From the NCBI GenBank assembly GCA_934636245.1, contig CAKUAI010000016.1, positions 1 through 64,000 of the forward strand: 64,000 nucleotides of DNA. Direction: 5' to 3'. The translations under genes were made by a program, and so were the position numbers. The first letter of the stretch is position 1; the number at the start of each line of letters is the position of its first letter. The notes beneath the pieces were generated by a model. It did not search any database, had not been told where the DNA came from, and worked only from the letters and a program-made list of their open reading frames with translations. Source of the stretch: an uncultured Coriobacteriales bacterium (GTDB taxonomy: Bacteria > Actinomycetota > Coriobacteriia > Coriobacteriales > UMGS124). Shown one piece after another: positions 1 through 8,731 of this stretch.

Positions 1-127
1 CACGTTCAACGCCCCCTCCGCTCCCGACCGTTCTCAAGGGAACCCTTCCTCAAGCGCTGTGCGGCCCCCAGGGCGCCTTGGTAGCGCCACCCCGCCCCAA
101 CGCAGCCCGCGCCGCAACGCCCCCCGG

Positions 128-248
128 GGGCCGGCGGCAATGGCGGCCGGGGCACACCCGGACCCATACCGAACCCGGAAGTTAAGCCGGCCAGCGCCGA
201 TGGTACTGCAGGGGCGACCCTGTGGGAGACTAGGGCGCCGCCGGCCCC
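128..248 (+). rRNA. rrf: 5S ribosomal RNA
   Basis: The segment contains the conserved 5S core: the ACCCGGACCCATACCGAA loop region, GAAGTTAAGC, and the GGGAGACTAGG stretch near the 3' end. The ends form the closing helix, with CCGGCGGC near the start pairing with GCCGCCGG near the end. The GC-rich pairing continues a few bases further on both sides, so the exact ends are uncertain by about five bases. It is probably the last gene of an rRNA operon whose 16S and 23S genes lie before the window. Confidence 0.93.
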
Positions 249-301
249 CGGGGCGCGTTGCGCGGGCTCGGGGCGGGGAGGCGCTGCAGAGGCACCTGGA
301 A

Positions 302-329
302 AGGGGGACCCGAGGGGGTCCCCCTTTTT
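302..329 (+). terminator. Rho-independent terminator of the rRNA operon
   Basis: A GGGGGACC stem pairs with GGTCCCCC across a short loop and is followed by a run of T. It lies about 50 bases after the 5S gene in the right orientation to end the rRNA transcript. Confidence 0.85.
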
Positions 330-355
330 CGTATGCTGGCACCTCGCAGACGACT

Positions 356-400
356 GAAGGCCGCCGGCAAGCCTTTCTCGGGCCCGCCGGCGGCCTTTCT
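356..400 (+). terminator. Second terminator-like hairpin after 5S
   Basis: GAAGGCCGCCGGC pairs with GCCGGCGGCCTTTC around a loop of about 17 bases, followed by TTTCT. A back-up terminator behind the first is common after rRNA operons. The T tract is short, so strength is uncertain. The stretch from here to 574 shows no gene. Confidence 0.6.
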
Positions 401-574
401 GCGTGGCGTCCTTGTTGTCGGGCTTTTGCGGGCGAGAACCTTGAAGATGGCCTTCTTGCCCGGCGTCCTCACCAGTCGAGTGCCCTCTCGGTGAAGCCCT
501 TTGCGCTGCTGAGGTAGGCTGGATGATGAAAGATGCGTCCCTTGTTTGGAAGACTTTGATAAAGGACCGCCTGG

Positions 575-1924
575 TTAACGCGTGGATGATTCCATCGTTT
601 GTTCAGGAGTCGCTTTGACGCTGAACTCGCCCGACACGTTGTCGCACACCGCCGTGTAGGAGATCGGCTGGACAATGTAGCGATACGTTCCGTCAGTGGG
701 TGAGGCCAGCGTAAGGAAGGTGTCCGCCGTCGTGTTCAGCATGCGCACGAGACCGGTCTCCTCGCAATAGTCGAAGATCTGATATTCCACGGCATCTGTT
801 ACAGGTTGCCATGAAAGTTGCACGGTGCCATCCTCAAGACGCGTGGCGTTGACGATTGGTGCCTCCAGCGTGGCCAACTCGACGTTTTGCTGCGGTTCCT
901 CGCCGTTTATGACCTGCACCACGCGGAAGCCCACGTTCTCATATCCGGCATTCTGAGCACGGCTTTCTCCGCGATATTCGGTGCGGCAGTCGGTACGGGG
1001 GGAGTCCCATGCGCCGCCTTTGACGGCGAGCATGTTCACGTTGTCGGCGGAGCTGCGCACGGTAGAGGTCCATTCCCATACGTTACCCCAGAAGTCAATC
1101 GCGCCGTGGGCGCCGCGAGTGACATCGGCGTAAGCCTCGACGGGCGTCCTGCCCTCGTTGACGCCGCAGTTAAAGTCCGCGTCCTTGGGCATATGGCCGG
1201 CGGCCAGCTCCCACTCGCTTTCGCTGGGCAGTCGGTAGGTGTTCACGCCGTCCTTTTCGCTGAGCCAGGTGCAATACGCGACGGCGTCGTCATAGCTGAC
1301 GTAGTTGACGGGGTAATCCTCCTGCCCTGTGGGATAGGTGCCGTCGACCCAATTTTGCGGGGCGGTCCTGCCTGTCTCTGCTAGGAAGGTGGCATACTCG
1401 GCGTTTGTTACCGGCGTGCGCTTAATGTATATGCTGGTTCCCGCACCCATGACGGGAATGTACTCAAACTGCGCGGCGTCGGCCACGCTCCAGCTCAGCA
1501 GGCGGCTGTCGGTAAAACGCAGCATGCTGCTGTTGATGCGGTCCCAGTAGGTTTTGTACATGTCCTGTACGATGTCTTCCATTTCGGCGACTTTGTCGTC
1601 CCCGCCTGGTTTGCCTGCGGTCTCGTCTATCAGCGAGGCCAGCTTTGCCTCCTTGCGGGCCAGGACGGCATTGTAGTTCTCAATGACGGTCGCTCGCAGG
1701 CTCAGGTAGTTCTCCATGGAGGGGTCTTGCTGGTAGAGAGCGATGAGCTGCTTTGTCTCATCTGACAGAGCGGGCTGCTCCTTTTCGATGAAGTCGCTGT
1801 TTGCGTACATGACTGCCCCATCATTCACCTGATCCGCCAGCGCGCTCGCCTGGGTTAGCGAGAATGCCAGGACGGAGGAGGCGGCGATGCAGAAAGCGCT
1901 TTTTGCCAAGTGTGAGAGTTCCAT
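575..1924 (-). CDS. Secreted formylglycine-generating-enzyme-like (SUMF1/FGE-sulfatase domain) protein
   Basis: The 449-residue product has an N-terminal signal peptide (hydrophobic residues 10-30, ending ASALA), a helical region to about 150, an FGE-sulfatase/SUMF1 domain at about 150-337 and a C-terminal fibronectin-like domain. Domain hallmarks are VTNAEYATF (172-180), RLPSESEWELAA (231-242), WGNVWEW (279-285), KGGAWD (302-307) and GFRVV (332-336). True formylglycine-generating enzymes bind copper through two cysteines in the KGG-W region. Here only Cys313 is present and the first position is Ser308, so sulfatase activation is unlikely and a structural or carbohydrate-related role is more plausible. 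The start follows GAAAGGAACC. It is in the same direction as the reductase gene upstream (about 190 bp) and may be cotranscribed with it. Confidence 0.85.
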   Translation of the reverse strand: MELSHLAKSAFCIAASSVLAFSLTQASALADQVNDGAVMYANSDFIEKEQPALSDETKQLIALYQQDPSMENYLSLRATVIENYNAVLARKEAKLASLIDETAGKPGGDDKVAEMEDIVQDMYKTYWDRINSSMLRFTDSRLLSWSVADAAQFEYIPVMGAGTSIYIKRTPVTNAEYATFLAETGRTAPQNWVDGTYPTGQEDYPVNYVSYDDAVAYCTWLSEKDGVNTYRLPSESEWELAAGHMPKDADFNCGVNEGRTPVEAYADVTRGAHGAIDFWGNVWEWTSTVRSSADNVNMLAVKGGAWDSPRTDCRTEYRGESRAQNAGYENVGFRVVQVINGEEPQQNVELATLEAPIVNATRLEDGTVQLSWQPVTDAVEYQIFDYCEETGLVRMLNTTADTFLTLASPTDGTYRYIVQPISYTAVCDNVSGEFSVKATPEQTMESSTR

Positions 1925-2109
1925 GTCGTCGGTTCCTTTCAGATGAGCTTGTAAACACCTGAGGCAGGCCCTCGCGAGTTGGCTGCTCGTGAGGGCCTGC
2001 CTGCAGCAAATGCCATATGCCGGGTTGCCGGGTGCCGGGCTGTGCTTGGCGTGGAATCATAAACCATCACGCCTTGGGAGCCGCTGCCCGCCGAGAAAGA
2101 ATCGCCCTT

Positions 2110-4413
2110 TTAAAGCGCGCGGGCGGCTAGGTTGCCGGTGGAGATGGCCTGTTGGATGTTGAACGGTGCCGCGCAGTCTCCCACGCTCACAACTTTGCAG
2201 ACCCCCTCAAGCTCCTTGGCCAGGTCGTCGTTTGCAATCATGTCCTGTGCCTCCACGACGGTGTCGCAGACAAGCTGGTGCACGACCCCGTCGGTCCCGC
2301 TTGTGAAGGCGAGCCCGTTCTCGGTGAGGCCCTCTACCTGGGTCTGGTTCCAAATCTTCACGCCTGAAGCGTACAGGTCGGGCAACAGGTACTTGCGGAA
2401 CCACAGCGACTGCTCCTTGTCGATGTCGTCCTTTGTGCCCGGGTTCAGGAATGTGACCGATTTACCCTGGGCGAGCAGCCACTGCCCCATATCGATGGCC
2501 TGCGCGCCGGCGCCGATGATGGCAACACGTGTGCCTATCTCCTGGCTGAGGGCAACGTCATCGATGCTGACGACGTTCACAGTGTCGTTTCCGGCAAGCG
2601 AGGGGTTGGGTCGCTTGCCTCCAACGGCTACGACGACGGCGTCGGGCGCCTCCTGGCGCACCAGGTCGGCGGTCACCTCCGTGTTCAGGCGCACGTCCAC
2701 ACCGTACAGTTCCTGCTGCTTGGCGAGATAGGCGATGAGGTCTCCGAGCGCCTCGTGCTCACCCTTATAGGCGTTTGCCGCAATGAGCAAACCGCCCAAA
2801 GAAGCGCCCTTCTCGTAGAGCGTTACTTGGTGCCCCCTCTGTGCGGCGATGCGGGCAGCCTCCATGCCGGCGGGTCCTGCGCCGACGACGAGCACCCGCT
2901 TCTTCACTTCGGCGGGCACAACGTCGTAGCCCTCAGGCATACTGGCGCGATATGCGACCTGAAGGGCGGCATTCACTCGGCAACGCTCGGGGGTCTTGGG
3001 CGTGAGGCCCGCGGTGTGACAGTGCAGGCAGCGACAGCAGGGTGCGACCTCGTCGCGCCGACCCTCGGCGAGCTTGTTCGGCAGGTCAAAGTCGGCCTGA
3101 ATGCAACGGTTGATGAAAATGAGGTCGACCAGCCCGTCACGCACGGCGTTGTTCACCAGGTCGGGGGCGAGCCTGGGATCGGCTGAGGCGCATCCCACGG
3201 GGATCGAGACCTCTTGCTTCAGGGCTTTGGTGGCGGGGAAGAAGGCTCCGACCCCGCTGTACGACCCACACTCCATGCCGTTCCAGTGTGTGTTGTAGTC
3301 GATTCGCGTGCCATAGCCGGTCATGCCATGACGTTTGTAACCTGCATGTGCGTTGTCGGGCGCCCACGACGACGTCTCGATGGTGCCGCCGCCTGCGCGC
3401 ACCTGCACCTCGTCGGCACCGGCCGCCTCGAGAAGCTGAGCGATGGCCACGCACTCTTCAAACGACAAGTACCCCTCGGTGTCGCCCAGTGAGGCATCGT
3501 TCTCTTCACAGGCGTTGAGCACGGTAAATATGGCGAAGTCGTCGCCGGCAGCTTCGCGAATGGCCCTGATCTGTTCGGTCATGATGCGAGCGCGGTTCTC
3601 AAGCGACTGCGGGCCATACTCGTCCTCGCGAGTATTGTTCTTGAGGCTTAGAAATTGGCTGGAGATGTCGGTGGTGGCCGCTTTTATCTCCACGCCGTCG
3701 AAGCCGGCCTCCTTCAGCTTTCGGGCGCAGTCGCCGCACGACTGAAAGAACCCCTCGAGGAACTCCTTCGACTTGCCAACGACGTCGTTGTCGACGATTC
3801 CCGTTCCCGGCGCGCGGAAGCGGTAGAGCACGTAGCAGTCGTGCTCGTGTATGGCGTCGACCAGCACCTTTGCTGCGGCGATTTGCTCGCCCACGTCCTG
3901 CGTGGCGATTGAGGAGGAAGCGTACCCCGATTTACCCTCGCCACCCTTTTCGGCCTGCTCGCCTTGCTCGCCTGCTGGTGCCGCCACGGTGGTGTTCGGA
4001 GCGAAGCCAAGATGGGAGAGGACGTCTGCCTCAAGAACGATTGCGGCGACGCCGCCCTTGGCGATGCGGGTGTAGTACTCCAGGGCCGCCTGGCTGACGG
4101 CGGCCACGGATTTCTCCTCTTTGTTGGTGGTGTCCGATCCGGCCGACGACTTGATGAGGCGGTTCTTGAGGTTCAGGGGCCCCACGGCTATGGGCGAGAA
4201 GATGTCGGCGTAATCGGTGGTGTACGACGTCCAACTGTCGTCTTGAGGGGTGGGGTTGTAGAACTGCCCGGTGTTGGACGAGTCACCTGCTTCCGCTGCC
4301 TTGGACTGACTTGCGCTCCCTAAGAGTCCCTGGCTCACGGCGGCGCCGGAGGCCAAGGCGATGGTTCCATTCAGAAAACCCCTTCGCGTGATTGCACCCA
4401 TAGTCGGATTCAT
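2110..4413 (-). CDS. Tat-exported old-yellow-enzyme family NAD(P)-flavin reductase with 4Fe-4S cluster
   Basis: The protein of 767 residues resembles 2,4-dienoyl-CoA reductase, BaiCD and trimethylamine dehydrogenase. An N-terminal twin-arginine signal (ITRRGFLNG) is followed by an FMN-binding TIM barrel (about 70-440), a cysteine cluster CCRCLHCH plus a later Cys (about 455-475) for 4Fe-4S, and two Rossmann motifs, VLVVGAGPAGMEAA (about 504) and VAIIGAGAQAIDMG (about 626), for FAD and NAD(P). The start at 4413 was chosen because AAAGGG lies just before this ATG and the Tat motif follows at once; the frame is open further upstream but without a site. A Tat signal on this normally cytoplasmic family implies use of an extracytoplasmic substrate as electron acceptor; the substrate is unknown. 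A membrane LuxR regulator is transcribed divergently. Confidence 0.88.
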   Translation of the reverse strand: MNPTMGAITRRGFLNGTIALASGAAVSQGLLGSASQSKAAEAGDSSNTGQFYNPTPQDDSWTSYTTDYADIFSPIAVGPLNLKNRLIKSSAGSDTTNKEEKSVAAVSQAALEYYTRIAKGGVAAIVLEADVLSHLGFAPNTTVAAPAGEQGEQAEKGGEGKSGYASSSIATQDVGEQIAAAKVLVDAIHEHDCYVLYRFRAPGTGIVDNDVVGKSKEFLEGFFQSCGDCARKLKEAGFDGVEIKAATTDISSQFLSLKNNTREDEYGPQSLENRARIMTEQIRAIREAAGDDFAIFTVLNACEENDASLGDTEGYLSFEECVAIAQLLEAAGADEVQVRAGGGTIETSSWAPDNAHAGYKRHGMTGYGTRIDYNTHWNGMECGSYSGVGAFFPATKALKQEVSIPVGCASADPRLAPDLVNNAVRDGLVDLIFINRCIQADFDLPNKLAEGRRDEVAPCCRCLHCHTAGLTPKTPERCRVNAALQVAYRASMPEGYDVVPAEVKKRVLVVGAGPAGMEAARIAAQRGHQVTLYEKGASLGGLLIAANAYKGEHEALGDLIAYLAKQQELYGVDVRLNTEVTADLVRQEAPDAVVVAVGGKRPNPSLAGNDTVNVVSIDDVALSQEIGTRVAIIGAGAQAIDMGQWLLAQGKSVTFLNPGTKDDIDKEQSLWFRKYLLPDLYASGVKIWNQTQVEGLTENGLAFTSGTDGVVHQLVCDTVVEAQDMIANDDLAKELEGVCKVVSVGDCAAPFNIQQAISTGNLAARAL

Positions 4414-4797
4414 CCCTTTCTTTCCCTGTTGCTCTCCTAGGTCCACAAAACGATGGAGAAGTCGGGGGTGACGTGCCCAAGGCCCCCGGCGTCTCCTCAC
4501 CGCACAATGATTTTCGCAATCACGCCGCCATGCCATACCTTTACCGGGGGAAATGTGCGTCTGCGGCACCTCTCACCCATTCGGGCCAAGGGATTCACCC
4601 AAAGGGGGGATGCGGCCCTGCGGCGAGTTGTCTTGGTTCTTGGGGTGGCGCTGTTGACCCTGTCCGCTCTTTCATGCGCACGCCCCTGTCTGGACGGATG
4701 CGAGCAAGCTGCGACTAATTTTCACTCCTCGTCACTTTATAGGGGCGAGTCTTGCAGGTGTGATGCTATGCTGGTTGCATTGCGCCTAGGGAGGAAG
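4414..4797. other. Divergent intergenic region between reductase and LuxR regulator
   Basis: This region of about 385 bases carries no convincing gene. It must contain the promoters of the reductase (minus strand) and the regulator (plus strand). No clear consensus promoter was identified. Confidence 0.5.
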
Positions 4798-4839
4798 ATG
4801 CTCGTGATGTTGTCTGCGGTGAATTTGACATGCCTTTGA
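4798..4839 (+). CDS. Possible 13-residue leader peptide overlapping the LuxR gene start
   Basis: An ATG preceded by GGGAGG opens a 13-codon frame (MLVMLSAVNLTCL) whose TGA at 4837-4839 overlaps an in-frame ATG of the regulator at 4839 (TGATGG). The regulator itself has no visible ribosome binding site at either ATG. Translational coupling from this leader could therefore supply its initiation. The spacing between the site and ATG is short (3 bases), so this is a hypothesis. Confidence 0.3.
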   Translation: MLVMLSAVNLTCL

Positions 4840-6239
4840 TGGACGAGAAACCCGTCTCTTCGCTTTCCGCGGGACCACTCAAGGGCTTTGTCCTTTTGCC
4901 ATGCTTTGCCATTGCCTGCTTCAGGATGTTTGCGAGCGTGGCTCCTTCGGCGGGCGATTTCGATGGAATCATCTTTTGCGTGCAGGCGCTCGCCCTCGCG
5001 CTTCTCGTTGTGGCCGAACGTCGTGTTTCCTACAGCCAGCAGACGCTCTGCTATCTTGTCGCGGGCGCCTGCGTGGTCATGGCGGTGGGGGGCGCTGTCT
5101 CCTTCGGAGCCTATGGCTCGATGGGCCTAGTCGTTGGAGGCCTGATGAGAAACGTGGGCAGTGCCGCTGTCATTTTTGTCTTGGGGTATTACCTCTGCTC
5201 GATCAAGCCCGCGTTCGCTTTGCTTACCATCGCCACCGGCTTTGCCCTCAACGGTGCCTTGGCGCTCTCTGTTCCGCTCCTCTCTTCGGGCAGTCTCGAG
5301 CTGCTGGGGATTGTGTTCGCGTTGGGGACGGGCGTCTGCCTTGCATGGGGAATCAACAAGGTGACGCTTTGCGAGAACGGCAGCGAGATATCCTTGCGCG
5401 AGCTGGCGCGTCTCCCGTATCTGTGGCTCCTCCTGCCGGTCGTGTTCTTGAACGTCGTTCTCGAGATGACGATGCTAAACGTGCATATCCATGAGTCGTC
5501 GAACTACATATGGCTTGCGATTTACCTGATCGATTTTCTCGTGACCTTTGCATGGGTCTGCCTGCTGGGCAGACAGGATGTTGAGCGGCTGCTGCCTGTG
5601 TTCATCGCCACGCTCTTCATTGGCCCGCTTTTCTTCCTGTCTTTTCAGTCATTCGCGCAGGAGTTCTCCGCCGGGGTGGCAATCGCCATACGGCGGACCA
5701 ATATGCTCGTGGTGTGGGCGTATCTTGTGACGGCGGCGCGGCGCGTGAGCCTGCCTTCGCCGATGGTGTTCGCCTTGGGGCACCTGCTTTGCCTGCAGCT
5801 TCCCCGGATACTCGGCAAGCTGCTCAGCCCTGCGCTAGCTGGACTCGACGAGGGCGTTTCCTCGCTTATTGGCGGCATGGCGGTTTTCGCCACGGTTTTG
5901 GTCGTGACGGGCTGCGGTTTGCGACGTTGTCTCAGACCGGGGAGGGAGACTGCGAGCGGGCCGTTTTGGCGGGCAGGTAACTCGTGGGAGTTTTCAGACA
6001 GCCAGGCTTCGGGAGGCGAGGCGTTCCTTGAGGGGTTTGGGCTCACACGGCGCGAGGCGCAAATCGCCGGTCTTCTGCGGAGTGCCTGTACGCTTCCGCA
6101 GATTGCAGACCAGCTCAACATATCCCACGAGACAGTGCGCACCCATGTCAAGAACATTTATGCGAAAGTCGGCGTGCGCTCGCGTCAGGAGTTCTTGGTG
6201 TTCTTGGAAGCGCGTGGGGCAGGTGCGGCACCCCGGTAG
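4830..6239 (+). CDS. Membrane-bound LuxR-family transcriptional regulator
   Basis: The product has about 370 residues of successive hydrophobic segments (about twelve, MFS-like) followed by a C-terminal LuxR-type helix-turn-helix at about 400-465, with LTRREAQIAGLL, IADQLNISHETVRTHVKNIY and SRQEFLVF. Proteins of this design in Coriobacteriia sit next to substrate-specific reductase genes and are presumed to sense a ligand in the membrane domain and activate the neighbour. Here the divergent neighbour is the old-yellow-enzyme reductase. The ATG at 4830 gives the longest product; the ATG at 4839 overlaps the stop of a possible leader peptide and is an equally good start. There is no clear Shine-Dalgarno at either. 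Confidence 0.85.
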   Translation: MPLMDEKPVSSLSAGPLKGFVLLPCFAIACFRMFASVAPSAGDFDGIIFCVQALALALLVVAERRVSYSQQTLCYLVAGACVVMAVGGAVSFGAYGSMGLVVGGLMRNVGSAAVIFVLGYYLCSIKPAFALLTIATGFALNGALALSVPLLSSGSLELLGIVFALGTGVCLAWGINKVTLCENGSEISLRELARLPYLWLLLPVVFLNVVLEMTMLNVHIHESSNYIWLAIYLIDFLVTFAWVCLLGRQDVERLLPVFIATLFIGPLFFLSFQSFAQEFSAGVAIAIRRTNMLVVWAYLVTAARRVSLPSPMVFALGHLLCLQLPRILGKLLSPALAGLDEGVSSLIGGMAVFATVLVVTGCGLRRCLRPGRETASGPFWRAGNSWEFSDSQASGGEAFLEGFGLTRREAQIAGLLRSACTLPQIADQLNISHETVRTHVKNIYAKVGVRSRQEFLVFLEARGAGAAPR

Positions 6240-6367
6240 TCTGCCTATGCAAATTCTTCGAGGTCGACGCGCGAAGCTCGGGGGCCTATTCCCCTGAGAC
6301 CCTTCGGTGGAGCTATTGTCGGGATGCTCTTGCGTCGTTGGCACCCCAGACAGTGGTCGCAGTCGTG

Positions 6368-8161
6368 CTATTCCCCTCCGAGGCCGTCCTCCACGATGTC
6401 CAGCAGTTCCTGCTGGGAGTGGATGGCGAGCTTGGAGTAGATGGCCCTGCGGTGGGCGTTGGCGGTGTCGCGGGAGATGTAGAGCTCGGCGCAGATGAAG
6501 CCGACGTCGCGGCCGCGGGCGAGCAGGGTGAAGACTTCGGTCTCGCGCGGCGTGAGGCCGTGCTCGGCGGCGATTTGGGCGCAACGGGCCTCGATTGACT
6601 CTGAGCTCAGGCCAAAGAGCAGGGGAGACAGCGACAGCAGCTCGCGCTCTGGGAAGATGATGAGAAAGGCACAGGCCAGTACCGCGATGCAGGCAAGCAC
6701 GGCATTCGGTACGAGAACGGGACCCGTTGCCTCTCCAATCCCGATGGCGCTCAAAATGTCCACAGTGCCAAAGCCGCAGAACAGTCCCAGGTACTTGCCC
6801 GCAAAGACGCATCCCAGCACGGCCGCAGGCGCAGCACGGCGCATGTGGGCATAGCCGAGCGCGAGCAGCCACATAGTGGGGCCGGCAAGCGAATATCCCA
6901 GGTAGACGAGCGTGTACATCGCGAACTGCTGTGCCGTTGAGTCGCCCGGGGCCGCCGCCCCTGTCGCTGCGACACCACACAGGCAAGCGAACATCATGAG
7001 GCGGTAGAAGAGCTCGAGACGGTATCCATGTTGCCGCTCCATGATTGCGATGCAACCCGCAATGACGCCTGCAGTGATGACGGTGACGCAGGCGAAGATG
7101 GCCGGGAAAAGGCCCATGCTCAGCCGCCCGGGCAGCATCTTAATGAAGAAGCACCAGATAAACTCGATGATCAGCGAGAAGGCAAACATGGTGAGGGTAA
7201 GGGCTGCAAGCTTTCGGGTGAACGTCTCGCCCTTTTGGTGAGCGCCCGTGCGAGCGCGGCATGCGGTTTCGGCGGCGTTCGAAGACGCGGAGGCGTTGGG
7301 GCATGCGCCCTGGCCTGCTTCCTTCATCGCAGAATAATCCTCGGTGGACGTTTGCGCCAGGCAAAGGCAGCTTCCGGCCGCGAGCAGTGCGATGCAGATG
7401 GCCTGTGCAGCGCAGGGCAGAATGGGGGCAAACAGGAACGGCAGCCATTGCAAGCATGCTGAGCCCGACACGATGAGCAGGGCTTCGCGCAGGTCGAGCC
7501 GGGCGAGAAGCGCGCCCCACGACAGCGTTCCCCATGCGATAAACCAGCCTATGCCCACGCCTGCCAGGCAGGAGAGGGCGACAGGTGCCGTGGGCCACAA
7601 ACCCGCCAGCAGGGTGGTGCCGGTCGAGCAAGCGACGCCCACAATGCAAGAAAGCACGAGCACTGTGCGACGATTCTGCGGGACATCCAGCCTTGTGCGT
7701 GGCTTTTTCAGCGCGTCAACTGTCGTGATGCCTATGAACAGCATCGCCGCCACGAGCGTTGCAGTGCGAAAAAGAGGGTCGTGCACGAGGCCGCCTGCAT
7801 ATTCAACCTGGTCGCGCAGCACCCCCTCGAAGCAAAAGAGCAGCTCAACCCACGCAAACAGGCAGGCAAGGCCCAACATTGCCAGCACATGCTCCTGCAG
7901 GGCCGCAAGGGGGAGAAACGTACCCTCGCGGGGCAGCTTGGGCCGGTGGCCGTCTTTCTTTCGAGTACGGGCTATTGTCGAGGCGGCGGCATCAATGGCC
8001 TCACCTTTTGATGGGTGTTCCAGGTGTGCGCTCGCTGTCCGTCCGGTGCTGCTCGCGTGCATGCTCTGGCCGGCGGTTCCGCCCTTCTCGTCCGAGCAAT
8101 CAGCTTTTGCCCCGGTAGGCTCCGGCATGTTCTTGACAATGTGCAGCATTGACCTTCCCAT
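6368..8161 (-). CDS. Membrane-bound LuxR-family transcriptional regulator
   Basis: The 597-residue protein has an unusually long polar N-terminus (about 85 residues, low complexity, probably cytoplasmic), about twelve hydrophobic segments, a polar insertion near the middle, and a LuxR helix-turn-helix at about 533-590 (LTPRETEVFTLLARG, CAELYISRDTANAHRRAIY). The start is uncertain: the ATG at 8161 has no site, while the ATG at 8149 has GGAAGG three bases before it. A decayed copy of the first part of this gene lies just upstream. It is convergent with the regulator ending at 6239 and divergent from the flavoprotein at 8732, which is its likely target. Confidence 0.85.
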   Translation of the reverse strand: MGRSMLHIVKNMPEPTGAKADCSDEKGGTAGQSMHASSTGRTASAHLEHPSKGEAIDAAASTIARTRKKDGHRPKLPREGTFLPLAALQEHVLAMLGLACLFAWVELLFCFEGVLRDQVEYAGGLVHDPLFRTATLVAAMLFIGITTVDALKKPRTRLDVPQNRRTVLVLSCIVGVACSTGTTLLAGLWPTAPVALSCLAGVGIGWFIAWGTLSWGALLARLDLREALLIVSGSACLQWLPFLFAPILPCAAQAICIALLAAGSCLCLAQTSTEDYSAMKEAGQGACPNASASSNAAETACRARTGAHQKGETFTRKLAALTLTMFAFSLIIEFIWCFFIKMLPGRLSMGLFPAIFACVTVITAGVIAGCIAIMERQHGYRLELFYRLMMFACLCGVAATGAAAPGDSTAQQFAMYTLVYLGYSLAGPTMWLLALGYAHMRRAAPAAVLGCVFAGKYLGLFCGFGTVDILSAIGIGEATGPVLVPNAVLACIAVLACAFLIIFPERELLSLSPLLFGLSSESIEARCAQIAAEHGLTPRETEVFTLLARGRDVGFICAELYISRDTANAHRRAIYSKLAIHSQQELLDIVEDGLGGE

Positions 8162-8193
8162 CGTGATCTGACGTGCTCTTGCTTGTATCGGAT
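8069..8193. repeat. Duplicated segment, copy 1 (start region of the LuxR gene)
   Basis: This stretch covers the first ~30 codons and the upstream leader of the LuxR gene ending at 6368. It matches 8272-8363, sharing blocks such as GCCCCGGTAGGCTC and TTGTATCGGAT. Confidence 0.6.
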
Positions 8194-8271
8194 GCTGCCT
8201 TTGTTTGCGCTCCTAGTGCGCGGTCATTGAAGCGCGACATGGCTTACAGCAAGGTCGGCGGCGCTTTGTGG

Positions 8272-8363
8272 GGTGGCCGCCCTTTCATCCAAGTGATTGA
8301 CTTTCGCCCCGGTAGGCTCTGGCGCGGTCTTGGCGATGTGCAGTGTTCTTGTTTGTATCGGAT
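8272..8363. repeat. Duplicated segment, copy 2 (decayed copy of the LuxR gene start)
   Basis: Relative to 8069-8193 this copy lacks about 27 bases spanning the start codon and carries many substitutions. On the minus strand it still encodes HIAKTAPEPTGAK, matching HIVKNMPEPTGAK of the intact gene. It is a remnant of a partial tandem duplication and cannot initiate translation. Confidence 0.6.
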
Positions 8364-8563
8364 CACGCGGCTTTCGCTGACGCGTCATGAGTGCGGCCGG
8401 TGCAATTGCGCGCGTTTCATGCTCGTGCTGACGTAACGCCAAAATACCGCGGCGCCCCCTATCCCACCCACTTATCGTTTTCGAGGTCCACCCTCAATAG
8501 TAGGGCCCCACGCTTCATCAATCGATACCAAATAACTGCTACCTCTACTCATATCCCTTGAAA

Positions 8564-8586
8564 TACCTGGTAGATGCCATCTAACC
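8564..8586. promoter_or_regulatory. Candidate LuxR operator dyad upstream of the flavoprotein gene
   Basis: TACCTGGTA (8564-8572) overlaps the interrupted palindrome GGTAGATGcCATCTAaCC (8569-8586). A similar TACCAGGT occurs before another flavoprotein gene (13938-13945). LuxR-type regulators bind dyads of about this size. The assignment is inferred from position and symmetry only. Confidence 0.4.
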
Positions 8587-8731
8587 ATCTGGTGGTTAAA
8601 TCTCGTGCAGCTCAAGTTCACCATCTGCAAGCAATGGTGCGCGCTGCGGCGCCGGCCTAGTGTTCGTCTCGTCAAGCGGGGAGCACGTGCCCGCCACATC
8701 AGACATCCCAGACACGAGAAAGGGATTTGAC

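Noticed and set aside
818..1384. Plus-strand frame opposite the FGE-like gene
   Set aside because: No ribosome binding site and no domain; the minus-strand gene is certain.
5994..7055. Minus-strand frame of 353 codons across two convergent LuxR genes
   Set aside because: It overlaps both regulators and is Arg/Pro/His-rich without domains.
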